A stretch of 64,000 nt of DNA, taken from assembly GCF_004135645.1 (NCBI RefSeq), contig NZ_SDPW01000001.1, forward strand, positions 1,550,001 to 1,614,000. Direction: 5' to 3'. The notes beneath the pieces were generated by a model. It worked only from the letters and a program-made list of their open reading frames with translations, was not told where the DNA came from and did no database searches. This stretch comes from Senegalimassilia faecalis (GTDB lineage Bacteria; Actinomycetota; Coriobacteriia; Coriobacteriales; Eggerthellaceae). Below, in pieces: positions 43,122-51,940 of the stretch. Made by a program: the position numbers and the translations under genes. How positions within the stretch are numbered: the stretch's first letter is position 1; every line of letters starts with the position of its first letter.

Positions 43122-43700
43122 GTGGGTTTCGTTGAGTTGTTTTTGATCGGCGTGGGGCTGTCTATGGACGCGTTCGCCGTTTCCATCTGCAAGGGTTTGG
43201 GCATGAGCAGGCTGAACATGCGCCAGGCGGCGGTCATCTCGCTGTTTTTCGGCGGGTTCCAGGCGCTTATGCCGCTTATCGGCTGGGCGCTGGGAAGTCA
43301 GCTGGCCGATTTCATTACGCCGATCGACCACTGGATTGCGTTCGGCCTGTTGGCGTTCGTGGGCGGCAAGATGCTGTGGGACGCCTTCTACGAAGACGAC
43401 GAGGCCGAAGGCGTCCAAACCGACGAGAAGCTTGACCTCAAAGAGCTGCTGATGCTGGCCATCGCCACGTCCATCGACGCGCTTGCCGTGGGCATCACGT
43501 TCGCGTTTCTGCAGGCGGCAATCGTGCCGTCTATCACCATCATCGGCCTGACCACGTTCGTCATCAGCTTCGTCGGCGTTGCCGTGGGGCACTTCTTCGG
43601 CGCCCGTTTCGAAAAGCCCGCCACCATCGTCGGCGGCGTGGTGCTGATTTTGATCGGCGTGAAGATTCTGCTGGAGCATTTGGGAGTTATTGCGTTTTAG
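43122..43700 (+). CDS. mntP: Manganese exporter MntP
   Basis: 192 residues from GTG 43122, behind GAGAGG; GTG 43101 is also in frame. Six membrane helices in two halves. The family motifs SMDAFAVSICKG (about 14) and the mirror copy TSIDALAVGITFAF (about 120) hold the acidic residues that bind Mn2+. It pumps manganese out. No manganese riboswitch was seen, because the gene follows directly after the glycosylase gene. Confidence 0.92.
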   Translation: MGFVELFLIGVGLSMDAFAVSICKGLGMSRLNMRQAAVISLFFGGFQALMPLIGWALGSQLADFITPIDHWIAFGLLAFVGGKMLWDAFYEDDEAEGVQTDEKLDLKELLMLAIATSIDALAVGITFAFLQAAIVPSITIIGLTTFVISFVGVAVGHFFGARFEKPATIVGGVVLILIGVKILLEHLGVIAF

Positions 43701-43705
43701 GAAAT

Positions 43706-43761
43706 CAGTGACACGCCCGCGGCGCTATCTAATAAGGCCCGAGCTTTCGCTCGGGCCTACG
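43706..43761 (+). repeat. Two-hairpin element, copy A
   Basis: GTGACACGCC...GGCGCT followed by AGGCCCGAGC-TTTC-GCTCGGGCCT (43735-43758) and ACG. The second hairpin with TTTT after it also works as a terminator between the convergent mntP and pheA genes. Confidence 0.8.
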
Positions 43762-43789
43762 TTTTGGGACGTGACGGGAAATCCTTCCC

Positions 43790-44644
43790 TTACTCTACGG
43801 GGTAGCTTCCCAGGACCTTCACCTCGCGCAGCTTCAGGCGCAGGCAGTTCAGGGCCGTTTGCACTTCCAGGTCAGACGTGGAGCCTTCGATGTCCACGAA
43901 GAACATATAATCGCCCAGCGCCTGCTTCGTGGGGCGGCTTTGGATCTTCACCAGGTTGATGCCCGCGTAGGCGAACTCGGACAGGATCATCAGCAGCGCG
44001 CCGGGGCGGTTGGCCTGCAGGAACAGCGCCAACGACGTCTTGAACTTCGTGCCGGTCAGCACGGGCACGTGCCCCTGGCGGCCGATAAGCGCGAACGACG
44101 TCTGATTGCCGAAGTGGTCCTCGATGCACGCCTCTTCCACGCGCGCGCCGTACAGCTCGGCCGCGAACGCGTTGCCGATGCCCGCCACCGACTTGTCGGC
44201 CGCCGCGCGCCGCGCGCTGTCGGCGGTGGACGCCACGGTCATGGTGGGGATGCCGTGCAGCTTGTCGTTGAGGTAGCGGCGGCACTGCCCTAAGCCCTGC
44301 GGGTGGCTGACAACGGTTTTCACATCGTCGCGCGTGGCGTCGGGGTGCATGATCAAGCAGTGGTGGATGTCAAGCACGTGCTCGCCCAAGATGGTGGCGC
44401 TGGAGCGGAACGCGAAGTTGTCAAGCGTGGCGGTCACCGGGCCCTCAAGCGCGTTTTCCGTGGCAACAACGCCGTACTCGGTTCTGCCGCGGTCCACGCA
44501 ATCGAACACCTCGGAAAGCGACGGGCACTCGACAAGCTCGGGGTTTTCGATGCCAAGCCGATGCGCGAACGCGCGCGCCGCTTCGTCATGATACGTGCCG
44601 GCTGGGCCCAGATAGGCGAACGAGGGAGCGGTAGCTTCACTCAT
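43790..44644 (-). CDS. pheA: Prephenate dehydratase (monofunctional)
   Basis: 284 residues from ATG 44644, behind AAAGGAGA. The catalytic domain (1-185) has AYLGPAGTYHDEAA, VVATENALEGPV and NQTSFALIG, the last being the TRF-like motif with Ser in place of Arg, which is a notable change. The regulatory ACT domain follows (about 195-280; NRPGALLMILSEFAYAGINL, KIQSRPTKQALGDY), so phenylalanine feedback is expected. No chorismate mutase domain is fused. It makes phenylpyruvate for phenylalanine. Confidence 0.93.
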   Translation of the reverse strand: MSEATAPSFAYLGPAGTYHDEAARAFAHRLGIENPELVECPSLSEVFDCVDRGRTEYGVVATENALEGPVTATLDNFAFRSSATILGEHVLDIHHCLIMHPDATRDDVKTVVSHPQGLGQCRRYLNDKLHGIPTMTVASTADSARRAAADKSVAGIGNAFAAELYGARVEEACIEDHFGNQTSFALIGRQGHVPVLTGTKFKTSLALFLQANRPGALLMILSEFAYAGINLVKIQSRPTKQALGDYMFFVDIEGSTSDLEVQTALNCLRLKLREVKVLGSYPVE

Positions 44645-45072
44645 GCGAACGGTCTCCTTTATGCAAAAATGTTAATTATTGTCGCGAAGATATGATAACG
44701 GTTCTGCATCAAAAATGCCGTGATAAGATACGGCGCTGGAGTGGAGACGGTTGACGATGGAGGTCTGCGACTTCATCGTCAATCGGCGTACAGCATGTTC
44801 TGCGTGCTGGGTCCACAAGCGTGCAAAAGGGATGTTCGAGCCTCTTGGCGTTCCCTATGGGAATGATCGGGAAGTTCAGGGCCTTGCCTATATATGAAGG
44901 CAAGTGTCCTATCCGTTGACCGCGTGGCGCAATGTTTTATCGGGTAAACAGCACCATTTACAGGGCGAACGGCATCGCTTGCGTGCGCTTCTGTCGCACA
45001 TCTTCACTCCTCGTGCAAAACTTGGTCTAACGGAAAAGACCAGACGAGAGACACCTAAAAGGAGGTGTGCGT
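44645..45072. other. Divergent intergenic region pheA / hydrogenase
   Basis: 428 bp without a supported gene. It contains a 9-bp dyad TTGACGATG (44751-44759) / CATCGTCAA (44774-44782), a TTGACC at 44916 that may be part of the hydrogenase promoter, and a short GTTCCCTATGGGAAT hairpin near 44850. The long leader before the perfect AAAGGAGGT site suggests control after transcription start, but no class was recognised. Confidence 0.5.
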
Positions 45073-46353
45073 ATGGAAGGAGAGGCCACAATGTCCGCTT
45101 TTGCGAACATGCTTGAGGCCAGGGGGGTCACTCGCCGCGACTTCATGAAGTTGTGTGGCACCGTGGCCGCTGCAGCCGGGCTGTCGCAGCTGACGGTCCC
45201 GCAGGTAGCCCAGGCGCTCGAGACGTCCGTCATCGGCGCCACGAAGGGCAACCTCTATCCGGTTATCTGGATCGAGGGCGCGTCCTGCACCGGTTGCACC
45301 GAGTCGTTCGCCCAGGCTCAGACGCCCAACGCCGCGGAAGTGGTGCTGGACATGATCTCGCTCAACTACTCCGAGACGTTGTCCGCAGCCGCGGGCTACT
45401 CGATGGAGGAAGCCAAGGAGCAGACCATCGAAGCCGGCGATTACATCCTCATCTACGAAGGCGCCATTCAGGAAGGCTGGGGCGGCAACGCCCTGCGCGT
45501 GGCGGGCAAGCCCGGCACGGAGCACCTGATCGAGGGCGCGAAGAACGCCAACGCCGTCGTGGCGCTGGGTTCGTGCGCCGTCAACGGCGGCTGGATGGGT
45601 GCTAAGCCCAACGTCACGAACGCCATGGGCGTCGAGCAGTACCTCAAGAAGGCCGGCATCAACGTGCCCGTGGTCAACATCCCCGGCTGCCCGGCCAACC
45701 CCGAGTGGCTCACCAGCGTGCTGGTGGACGTCGTGCTCATGAAGCTCAAGCCCGCTGACCTTGACCTCAACTCCGAGGGCAAGCCCGCCGGCATCTTCAA
45801 CCAAACCATTCACGACAACTGCGAGCGTCGCGGCCACTTCGAGAACGGCGAATTCGTTTACGAGTTCGGTTCCGAAGAGGAGAAGAAGGGCTACTGCCTG
45901 TACCCGCTGGGTTGCCGCGGTCCTCAGACGAAGTCCAACTGCGGCGTGGTCATGTGGAACGACCGCCGCAGCTGGTGCGTGCAGGCCGGCGCTCCGTGCA
46001 TCGGCTGCTGCGAGGCCAACCCGAACGATCCGGGCCAGAACTGGGTTGAGGTGAACACCCCGTTCATCAAGCGTCACCGTTCGCTGCACATCGGCGACTG
46101 GGACGTGCAGCCCACCACCATCGCCGTGGGCATCACGGGCCTTCTGGCCGCTGCGCTGGTTGTGCACGGCTTCGGCATGAAGGCCACCGGCCGTATGGAC
46201 GGCGGCGCGGACTTCGAGCCCAAGCGCTCCTGGGATGCTAAGCACCCCGACAAGTCTGTCGGCACGTACGAGATCTCCGAGGCCGAGCGCGAGAAGCTGT
46301 ACAAGGAGAACACGGGCCACGACGACCCGAATGCACCCAAGGGAGGGAGGTAA
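45073..46353 (+). CDS. [NiFe] hydrogenase small subunit, Tat-exported
   Basis: 426 residues from ATG 45073, placed 7 bases after the perfect AAAGGAGGT; ATG 45091 with GGAGAGG is an alternative. The Tat signal is TRRDFMKLCG (about 21-30). The proximal cluster is formed by EGASCTGCTESF (about 77). Later cysteines in IPGCPANP, YCLYPLGCRGP and CVQAGAPCIGCCEAN hold the medial and distal clusters. A hydrophobic C-terminal segment (about 355-375) anchors the dimer outside the membrane. It passes electrons from H2 to the cytochrome b encoded two genes on. The arrangement fits group 1 uptake hydrogenases of Coriobacteriia. Confidence 0.95.
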   Translation: MEGEATMSAFANMLEARGVTRRDFMKLCGTVAAAAGLSQLTVPQVAQALETSVIGATKGNLYPVIWIEGASCTGCTESFAQAQTPNAAEVVLDMISLNYSETLSAAAGYSMEEAKEQTIEAGDYILIYEGAIQEGWGGNALRVAGKPGTEHLIEGAKNANAVVALGSCAVNGGWMGAKPNVTNAMGVEQYLKKAGINVPVVNIPGCPANPEWLTSVLVDVVLMKLKPADLDLNSEGKPAGIFNQTIHDNCERRGHFENGEFVYEFGSEEEKKGYCLYPLGCRGPQTKSNCGVVMWNDRRSWCVQAGAPCIGCCEANPNDPGQNWVEVNTPFIKRHRSLHIGDWDVQPTTIAVGITGLLAAALVVHGFGMKATGRMDGGADFEPKRSWDAKHPDKSVGTYEISEAEREKLYKENTGHDDPNAPKGGR

Positions 46354-46356
46354 GCC

Positions 46357-48003
46357 ATGACGCGTTCCGTAATCGATCCCGTAACCCGTATCGAGGGCCA
46401 TCTGCGCGTAGAGATGGAAGTTGAGAACGGCAAGGTTTCCGACGCCTGGGTTTCCGGTGGCTGCTTCCGCGGCATCGAGCTGGTCGTCGAGAACCGCACG
46501 CCCGAAGACGCTGCCCAGATCGTGCAGCGCATCTGCGGTGTGTGCCCGGTGTCCCACGCCCATGCCAGCTCCATTGCTGCTGAGAAGGCCTATGGCATCA
46601 CCATCTCCAACAACGCCCGCATCATCCGCAACATCCTTGAAGGCGCCCAGTTCCTGCACAGCCACATCCTGTGGTTCTACAACCTGGCCGGCCTTGACTA
46701 CGTCAACCCGCTGAACGCCCTGAAGGCCAACCCCGCCGACGCCATGGATTTGGCGCGCGCGGCCGGCACTTCCACGAACAGCGATTTCATCGCCCTGAAG
46801 GAGCATCTGTCCCAGTTCGCCGAGAACGGCCAGCTGTCCATCTTCAGCGGCAACTGGTTCGACGCTGAAGACGGCACCGGCTTCAAGCTGCCGCCCGAGC
46901 TCGACCTTATCTGCACGGCGCACTACCTGGAGGCCCTGGGCATGCAGGCCAAGGCTTCCCAGATTTCCGCGCTGCTTGGCGGCAAGATGCCCCACGTCAT
47001 GACGCTGCGCCCCGGCGGCACCGCGTTCGTGCCCACCGACCAGAAGCTTGACGACCTCAAGGCGCTGGTCGACGAGCTGTACACGTGGATCGAAGCTACC
47101 ATGATCCCCGACGTGCTGGCCATCGCGCCGTACTACACCGACGCCCTGCAGTGGGGCAAGGGCCCGGGCCGCTACATCGCCTGGGGCGTGTTCGAGCGCG
47201 AAGACTTCAAGATGGCGAACCGCTACCTGCCCTCCGGCGTGCTTGACGAGAACCTCAACCTCACCGACCCGGACGAGAAGGCCATCGCCGAATGGGTCGG
47301 CCGTTCTTGGTACAAGGGTTCGGAAACCTACCAGGCGCCGAACTTCACCACCGAGCCGGAGTACACCGACTACGACGTGAACGACCGCTACACGTGGGTA
47401 AAGTGCCCGTCGTACAACGGCAACTCGATGGAGGCCACCAGCCTTTCCCGTATCCTGGCCGCTTACAAGCGCAACGTCCCGTTCGTGAAGGAGCACGTCG
47501 ACGCGTTCCTGGAGGCCCTGGGCCATCCGGGCGACCTGTCTATCGCGCAGTCCACGCTCGGCCGTACCGCTATCCGCCAGATCGAGACGCTCTACATCGC
47601 CACGTGCATGAAGGAATGGGTCGACGAGCTTATCGAGGCCGTGAAGTCCGGTGACTCCGAGTACTTCCGCGCTCCTTCCACCACCACGGGCGACGGCACG
47701 GGCTTCTGGGAGGCTCCGCGCGGCGCGCTTTACCACAGCGAGTCGGTCAAGGACGGCAAGATCCAGGGTTACCAGATCATCATTCCGTCCACGTGGAACT
47801 TGGCTCCGAAGAACGAGAAGGGTCAGCACGGCCCGCTCGAGGAGGCGCTGATCGGCGTGCCGGTGGGCGACATCGAAAAGCCCATCAACGCGCTGCGCAC
47901 GGTGCATTCCTTCGACCCCTGCACGGCCTGCTCGGTGCACATTTCCGAGCCCGCCACGGGCAAGCGTTTCGAGACCGTCACGAGCCCTTGGGGGGTGAAG
48001 TAA
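46357..48003 (+). CDS. [NiFe] hydrogenase large (catalytic) subunit
   Basis: 548 residues, 3 bp after the small subunit stop. The active-site cysteines are in RICGVCPVSHAHA (about 58-71) and DPCTACSVH (about 522-530), and the chain goes on for about 18 residues after the last His, the tail that the maturation protease cuts. It binds the NiFe(CN)2CO centre and splits H2. The motif PVTRIEGHLR at the N-terminus is typical. No hypA-F genes are in the window, so cofactor assembly genes must be elsewhere. Confidence 0.97.
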   Translation: MTRSVIDPVTRIEGHLRVEMEVENGKVSDAWVSGGCFRGIELVVENRTPEDAAQIVQRICGVCPVSHAHASSIAAEKAYGITISNNARIIRNILEGAQFLHSHILWFYNLAGLDYVNPLNALKANPADAMDLARAAGTSTNSDFIALKEHLSQFAENGQLSIFSGNWFDAEDGTGFKLPPELDLICTAHYLEALGMQAKASQISALLGGKMPHVMTLRPGGTAFVPTDQKLDDLKALVDELYTWIEATMIPDVLAIAPYYTDALQWGKGPGRYIAWGVFEREDFKMANRYLPSGVLDENLNLTDPDEKAIAEWVGRSWYKGSETYQAPNFTTEPEYTDYDVNDRYTWVKCPSYNGNSMEATSLSRILAAYKRNVPFVKEHVDAFLEALGHPGDLSIAQSTLGRTAIRQIETLYIATCMKEWVDELIEAVKSGDSEYFRAPSTTTGDGTGFWEAPRGALYHSESVKDGKIQGYQIIIPSTWNLAPKNEKGQHGPLEEALIGVPVGDIEKPINALRTVHSFDPCTACSVHISEPATGKRFETVTSPWGVK

Positions 48004-48004
48004 C

Positions 48005-48703
48005 ATGGCGCATTTGGCACACTATCGCGAGGCGCATCCGCTGCCGTTCGTTATCACGCACTGGATCAACCTTGTTGCCATGATCCTGCTGATTTTCACG
48101 GGCTTCTACATTCACTACCCGTTCTTCTGGGGTTTTGAGTCCATGGCTCGCGGCATTCACGTGTTCTTCGGCTTCGTGCTGTTCATCAACTGCATCGCGC
48201 GTCTGATCATGGCCTTCATCGTGAAGTCCTCGCCGACTGGCGGCACCCGCAAGCAGGTGACCGACTACAAGACGTGGCTTCCTCAGAAGGACAACCTGCA
48301 TCAGGGCCCGCAGTGGATCAAGTACTACCTGTTCTTCAAGAAGGATCACCCGCTGGCTGCTAAGCTGGGCGTTCCGCAGAAGATCAGCTACCTGCTTATC
48401 CCCGTGCTCATCATCCTGATGTTCTACACGGGCTGCGCTCTGTGGGTGCCCACGGCTGATCTGCCGCTGTTCGCTGCCGGCACCAACCTGGTGGGCGGGC
48501 TTATGAGCATGCGCATTATCCACTACTTCATGATGTTCGTGTTCATCTGCTTCATGTTCATCCACGTGTACCTGGCCAACGTCGAAGGCATTGCCCCGTC
48601 GCTGCTCATGTTCTTCCATAAGGAGCATGGCGGCCTGGTGTACGACCCCGATATCCACAACATCATCGGTGAGGACGATCTGGGTCACGGCGAGAAGCAC
48701 TAG
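48005..48703 (+). CDS. Hydrogenase cytochrome b subunit (HyaC/HydC family)
   Basis: 232 residues, start 1 bp after the stop of the large subunit gene. Four membrane helices (about 15-40, 50-75, 135-155, 175-205). Candidate haem-binding His residues are in THWINL, RGIHVFFGF, RIIHYF and MFIHVYL. It takes electrons from the small subunit to menaquinone. A hairpin terminator follows, yet the next two genes seem to belong to the same system. Confidence 0.92.
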   Translation: MAHLAHYREAHPLPFVITHWINLVAMILLIFTGFYIHYPFFWGFESMARGIHVFFGFVLFINCIARLIMAFIVKSSPTGGTRKQVTDYKTWLPQKDNLHQGPQWIKYYLFFKKDHPLAAKLGVPQKISYLLIPVLIILMFYTGCALWVPTADLPLFAAGTNLVGGLMSMRIIHYFMMFVFICFMFIHVYLANVEGIAPSLLMFFHKEHGGLVYDPDIHNIIGEDDLGHGEKH

Positions 48704-48722
48704 TTCGCTTTTGTGGTCTGCG

Positions 48723-48757
48723 AAGGCCCGGCCGCGTTTGCGCTGCCGGGCCTTTTT
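48723..48757 (+). terminator. Terminator or attenuator inside the hydrogenase operon
   Basis: AAGGCCCGGC (48723-48732) pairs with GCCGGGCCTT (48745-48754), followed by TTTT. It lies between the cytochrome b gene and the membrane protein gene, so the distal genes may be read at a lower level. Confidence 0.8.
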
Positions 48758-48793
48758 CGTGCTGCGAGGGTTTGGCCTTATGCAAGGAGATTC

Positions 48794-49222
48794 ATGGCTG
48801 AGTTGACTGATGAGCAGATTGCCGCTGAAGAGCGCTTTCTTGAGGGAATTCCGCGCTGGAACATCGGTGCGTTGTTTTTGCCGCCCATTTGGGGGCCGGC
48901 GCACGGTTTTTGGGCGACCATTTTGTTCTACCCGCTGTGGCTGTTCGCCGATAACTCGTTCTACGCGGCGTACTCGCAGCGGACGACGCTTTCGATGGTG
49001 CTGGCCGTTGTGGTTGGAGTGGTGTTGGTTACCGTGACGTTTTTGTTTGCGCGGCTCAGCCAGCCGTTTGCCGCGCATCGGGCGGTGGCGCGCGGCGTGT
49101 CGAAGGAGACGTACGTGCGCCGCGAGCGCATCTGGGCCGTGGTGTGCGTGGTGATCGGCTGCGTCATGATTGGGTTTGCCACCTGGTACAACCTGATGAT
49201 TCGTCCCGGGTTGGGGGCGTAG
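48794..49222 (+). CDS. Small membrane protein of the hydrogenase locus
   Basis: 142 residues from ATG 48794, behind AAGGAGA. Three membrane segments: about 25-45, 55-80 and 112-133. The start, PRWNIGALFLPPIWGPAHGFWA, is like the DUF2628-type small membrane proteins in pattern only. It ends 3 bp before the maturation protease, so a role in hydrogenase assembly or quinone access is possible. No clear family. Confidence 0.7.
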   Translation: MAELTDEQIAAEERFLEGIPRWNIGALFLPPIWGPAHGFWATILFYPLWLFADNSFYAAYSQRTTLSMVLAVVVGVVLVTVTFLFARLSQPFAAHRAVARGVSKETYVRRERIWAVVCVVIGCVMIGFATWYNLMIRPGLGA

Positions 49223-49225
49223 CGC

Positions 49226-49945
49226 ATGGCTTGCGAATGTGATGGACGTACGGTTGGTGATGAGTTGCGTGAGCGTGGGGCCGCGTGCGCTGGTGTACCC
49301 TCTGCGAATGGCGAGGGATTTGAGGATGCCTGCGGTGCTGGTGATGAGGGGCTGTCATGCGATGACGTCTTTCGGCATGAGGGCTGGGGGTTGCATGAGT
49401 ATGTGCTGAGTAGCGAAGCGGTGCCTGCTGCATTGCGGCCGGAACGCATTGCGGTGCTGTGCGTTGGCAATCGGCTGATGCTTGACGATGGCATAGGCCC
49501 TGCGGTTTACGATGCGCTGGTTGCGCAGTATGACGTTCCTGAAAACGTTGAGCTGCTTGACCTGGGGTGTTTGTCGCTGGCTATGATCGACCGTGTGCGC
49601 GAGTTTGACGTGATTCTGACGGTAGACGCCGTGGACGATTCCGGTGAACCTGCAGGTACTATCTTGCGGTACGCTCCCGATGCCATGGCGCGCCACGTAG
49701 GCATCACCGCTAGCTTGCACGATCTGAAGCTGATCGACTTGTTCGATTCCGCTGCGCTGTTAGGCTATCAAGCCGAAGGCCTGTGCTTAGGCATGCAAGT
49801 GGAGAACGCGTCACCAGCAGAAGCCACCGAAGGCCTCACGCCCGCTGTGCATAAAGCGCTTCCTTTGCTGGTAGAAGTGATAGCCGGTGAGCTGGCAAGG
49901 TTGGGAAGCCCCCTTGAGAAGCGTAAATCTATCAACCAAGATTAG
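49226..49945 (+). CDS. Hydrogenase maturation protease (HybD/HyaD, M52) with extra N-terminus
   Basis: 239 residues. The M52 fold begins only at about residue 74: RIAVLCVGNRLMLDDGIGPA, with the Asp that binds nickel, then LLDLGCLSLAM and VDAVDDSGEPAG, and SLHDLKLIDL. It removes the C-terminal tail of the large subunit after nickel insertion. The first 70 residues (rich in Gly, Glu, Cys; HEGWGLHEYVL) are not found in usual family members, which are about 160 residues. A shorter start further in cannot be excluded, but no good site is seen there. Confidence 0.82.
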   Translation: MACECDGRTVGDELRERGAACAGVPSANGEGFEDACGAGDEGLSCDDVFRHEGWGLHEYVLSSEAVPAALRPERIAVLCVGNRLMLDDGIGPAVYDALVAQYDVPENVELLDLGCLSLAMIDRVREFDVILTVDAVDDSGEPAGTILRYAPDAMARHVGITASLHDLKLIDLFDSAALLGYQAEGLCLGMQVENASPAEATEGLTPAVHKALPLLVEVIAGELARLGSPLEKRKSINQD

Positions 49946-49977
49946 TTGCGGGGATTGGGTAACGTTGCAACAAAACC

Positions 49978-50028
49978 CGTAGCGTCGAGCGAAAGCTCGA
50001 CACCAATTAGAAAGGCGAAGCGCACCAC
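49978..50028 (-). repeat. Two-hairpin element, copy E (reverse)
   Basis: In reverse it reads GTGGTGCGCTTCGCC, then TGTCGAGC-TTTC-GCTCGACG and CTACG. It faces copy B 34 bp to the right, making a head-to-head pair. Confidence 0.75.
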
Positions 50029-50062
50029 GCATCTCAACAATTGCGCTTCCGCGCAAAAAAGT

Positions 50063-50116
50063 GTGACGCGCCTACGGCGCTGTTCTGAAACGGTTGAGCT
50101 TTCGCTCAATCCTACG
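50063..50116 (+). repeat. Two-hairpin element, copy B
   Basis: GTGACGCGCC-TAC-GGCGCTG, then GGTTGAGC-TTTC-GCTCAATCC and CCTACG. The second stem keeps pairing with a different sequence from copies A and C. Confidence 0.8.
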
Positions 50117-50181
50117 AAATCAGGTTGCAACAGCTTTTTGAACTGCGGTTTCGCCAGAGTTTAAGCCTTTATCTGCGAACG

Positions 50182-50727
50182 CTACTCGTTCAACTTCGCT
50201 TCCGCTTCCTTAATGCGCTTCACCAGGAAATCCTGCACCTCCTCACGTGGAATATCCAACGAAATGGCCAGCTCATCGCACAGCAAGCCTTCCGCAAGGT
50301 CCAGATACTTCTTGTCAACCGCCGTTGCATGGTGGCCGTTTTCTTCGCGGGCCAGCGTGCGTTCGTGGCACGTTTTGATGATAGGGACCAGATCCTTTGG
50401 CGACAGCGTTTTCAGGTACGCGTCGTACGTCTCCTTCATGTGACGCTGCTTGAGCGACGACGTGTTGGCCGTTGCGGGCAGGTTGTCGTCGACGTCTGCC
50501 GGTTCAGCGCCGGCTATGGAATCGATGAGGTCAAGCGCCTCTTGCTTCTGCATGACGGGGCGCATGATGGGCGGTTTTGCGGCATCGCAGGCGACGAACA
50601 GCTTCAGTGATCGTTCAAATACGGCGTGCAGTTCCCAATAATCCTTGTTGTCGAAATACTTTTCACGTTTTTCCGCGATGGTGCACACGTGGTGTTTGAA
50701 GATGACAGTATCGCCGACGTTGGCCAT
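50182..50727 (-). CDS. CarD/CdnL-type RNA polymerase-binding regulator
   Basis: 181 residues from ATG 50727, behind AAGGAGG; the frame opens upstream of this without a site. The N-terminus MANVGDTVIFKHHVCTIAEKR and the RPVMQ strand match the CarD/TRCF RNA-polymerase-interaction fold; the C-terminal two-thirds is helical, as in CdnL (KTLSPKDLVPIIKTCHERT, LCDELAISLDIPREEV). CarD binds the RNA polymerase beta subunit and stabilises open complexes, mostly at rRNA promoters. Mfd, whose own RNA-polymerase domain is the same fold, is encoded 3 kb away. Confidence 0.85.
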   Translation of the reverse strand: MANVGDTVIFKHHVCTIAEKREKYFDNKDYWELHAVFERSLKLFVACDAAKPPIMRPVMQKQEALDLIDSIAGAEPADVDDNLPATANTSSLKQRHMKETYDAYLKTLSPKDLVPIIKTCHERTLAREENGHHATAVDKKYLDLAEGLLCDELAISLDIPREEVQDFLVKRIKEAEAKLNE

Positions 50728-50825
50728 GAAGCCTCCTTGAGTGCGTTGCAGTGGCGGCAGACGCGCCGGGCAAAATGCTGGTGGAGGGCTGCTCGGTTGG
50801 TGTGATTTGCAATCCAACAAACATA

Positions 50826-50831
50826 ATTATA
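50826..50831 (-). promoter_or_regulatory. -10 element upstream of the CarD-type gene
   Basis: Read on the minus strand this is a perfect TATAAT in an AT-rich patch, about 100 bp before the start codon. The -35 is not clear. Confidence 0.5.
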
Positions 50832-51007
50832 CCAGGTCGGCACGAATAAAGCCTTCGATTCTCCACAGCTTTGGATCTTTGACCGGTTTTGTGTCCGCGG
50901 ATGCGTGTTGTGGGTTTTGGATTTCCTTACATCGGTCTTAATCGATGCTTTTCGAATCTCTGGAATCGCTCGCGAATTTCATTCACGTAGCTATCTTTCT
51001 GCGCGGG

Positions 51008-51724
51008 CTACCCCAGTTGTCCTTGTGCGGCTTGCACGACGCTTGTGCTCTTCACGCCCAAAAGTGGGTCGGACAACTTTTCTTTGAACAGCTTCATGAA
51101 GATCTTCAGTGCCAGTCCGTTGCCAAACGCGGCTACGATGGTTCCTTCGCGAATGCCTACGATGCCGCCCAGACACGTCAGAGAGATGGCGAACGTGGCG
51201 ATGACGCAGAGCGGATCCCAAATCAGCTTCGCCGTGGAATTCTTCAGGCCGAAGCGGTAGCTGATGCCCTGCATGACGCCTTCGCTGGGCAGCGCGATGA
51301 TGTTCGGCGGCAGATAGTACACGTAGCCGAAGCCCATGATGATAAGGCTGAGCCCTAGATATCCCAGCTGCGCCGCATAATTCGTAGGGTCGTGTGCGAA
51401 CGAGAACAGTAAGTTCGTGAAGTCTACCACCACACCGAACGCCATGGACACGGGCACCTGCAGGAGGTTTTTCAGTTCGAACGCGCGGCCTTTCAAGATG
51501 ATTTGCAGCACGACGAAGCTGGTGTAGAAGATGGCGGTCCAGGTGCCCATCGACCAGCCGTTCGCAAGGCCCGCCACGTAGGCCATTGATGATGCCGGCG
51601 AGATGCCCAGGCCTGATTTCACGGAGCATGAAATGGCCAGGGCCACAAGAAACAGTCCGATGCAATAGGATATCCAACGGCGCACCAAGAGGTTGGTAAC
51701 GCTGAGCTTTTCATTTGCTTGCAT
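51008..51724 (-). CDS. YczE/YitT-type integral membrane protein
   Basis: 238 residues from ATG 51724. Five to six membrane helices. Family-like features: ISYCIGLFLVALAISCSVKSGLG, then LPSEGVMQGISYRFG and DPLCVIATFAISL, which fit the YczE/YyaS/YitT group. Function of the group is unknown; some members are linked to antibiotic or amino-acid release. It stands alone with 280 bp and 216 bp of intergenic DNA around it. Confidence 0.75.
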   Translation of the reverse strand: MQANEKLSVTNLLVRRWISYCIGLFLVALAISCSVKSGLGISPASSMAYVAGLANGWSMGTWTAIFYTSFVVLQIILKGRAFELKNLLQVPVSMAFGVVVDFTNLLFSFAHDPTNYAAQLGYLGLSLIIMGFGYVYYLPPNIIALPSEGVMQGISYRFGLKNSTAKLIWDPLCVIATFAISLTCLGGIVGIREGTIVAAFGNGLALKIFMKLFKEKLSDPLLGVKSTSVVQAAQGQLG

Positions 51725-51940
51725 GAAGATGCCTTTCGCGGTTTATGCGCGGCCGTTCGCGGTCGTGCGTCATGAAACGCCGCTTATTGTAGAGAGGTGC
51801 GCGCGCGGAAGCGACACCCGAACAGGGTTACTTCATGCGGTCTGCAAAAGGCGATGGGCACTGACGAAGATTTGCCCGGTTGCCTTGCGCTTTGGTTGAG
51901 AGCTACGAGTGACTCGGGTACTTTGCTCTGTTCCGGATGT
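51725..51940. other. Intergenic region between the YczE/YitT-type gene and nth
   Basis: 216 bp, with no supported gene and no clear hairpin. It probably holds the promoter of the leftward membrane protein gene. Confidence 0.4.

Noticed and set aside
43122-43700. Manganese riboswitch before mntP
   Set aside because: Only 54 bp separate it from the glycosylase gene and no yybP-like sequence is present.
44709-44903. 64-codon frame in the pheA/hydrogenase gap
   Set aside because: No ribosome binding site and it lies across the expected promoter region.
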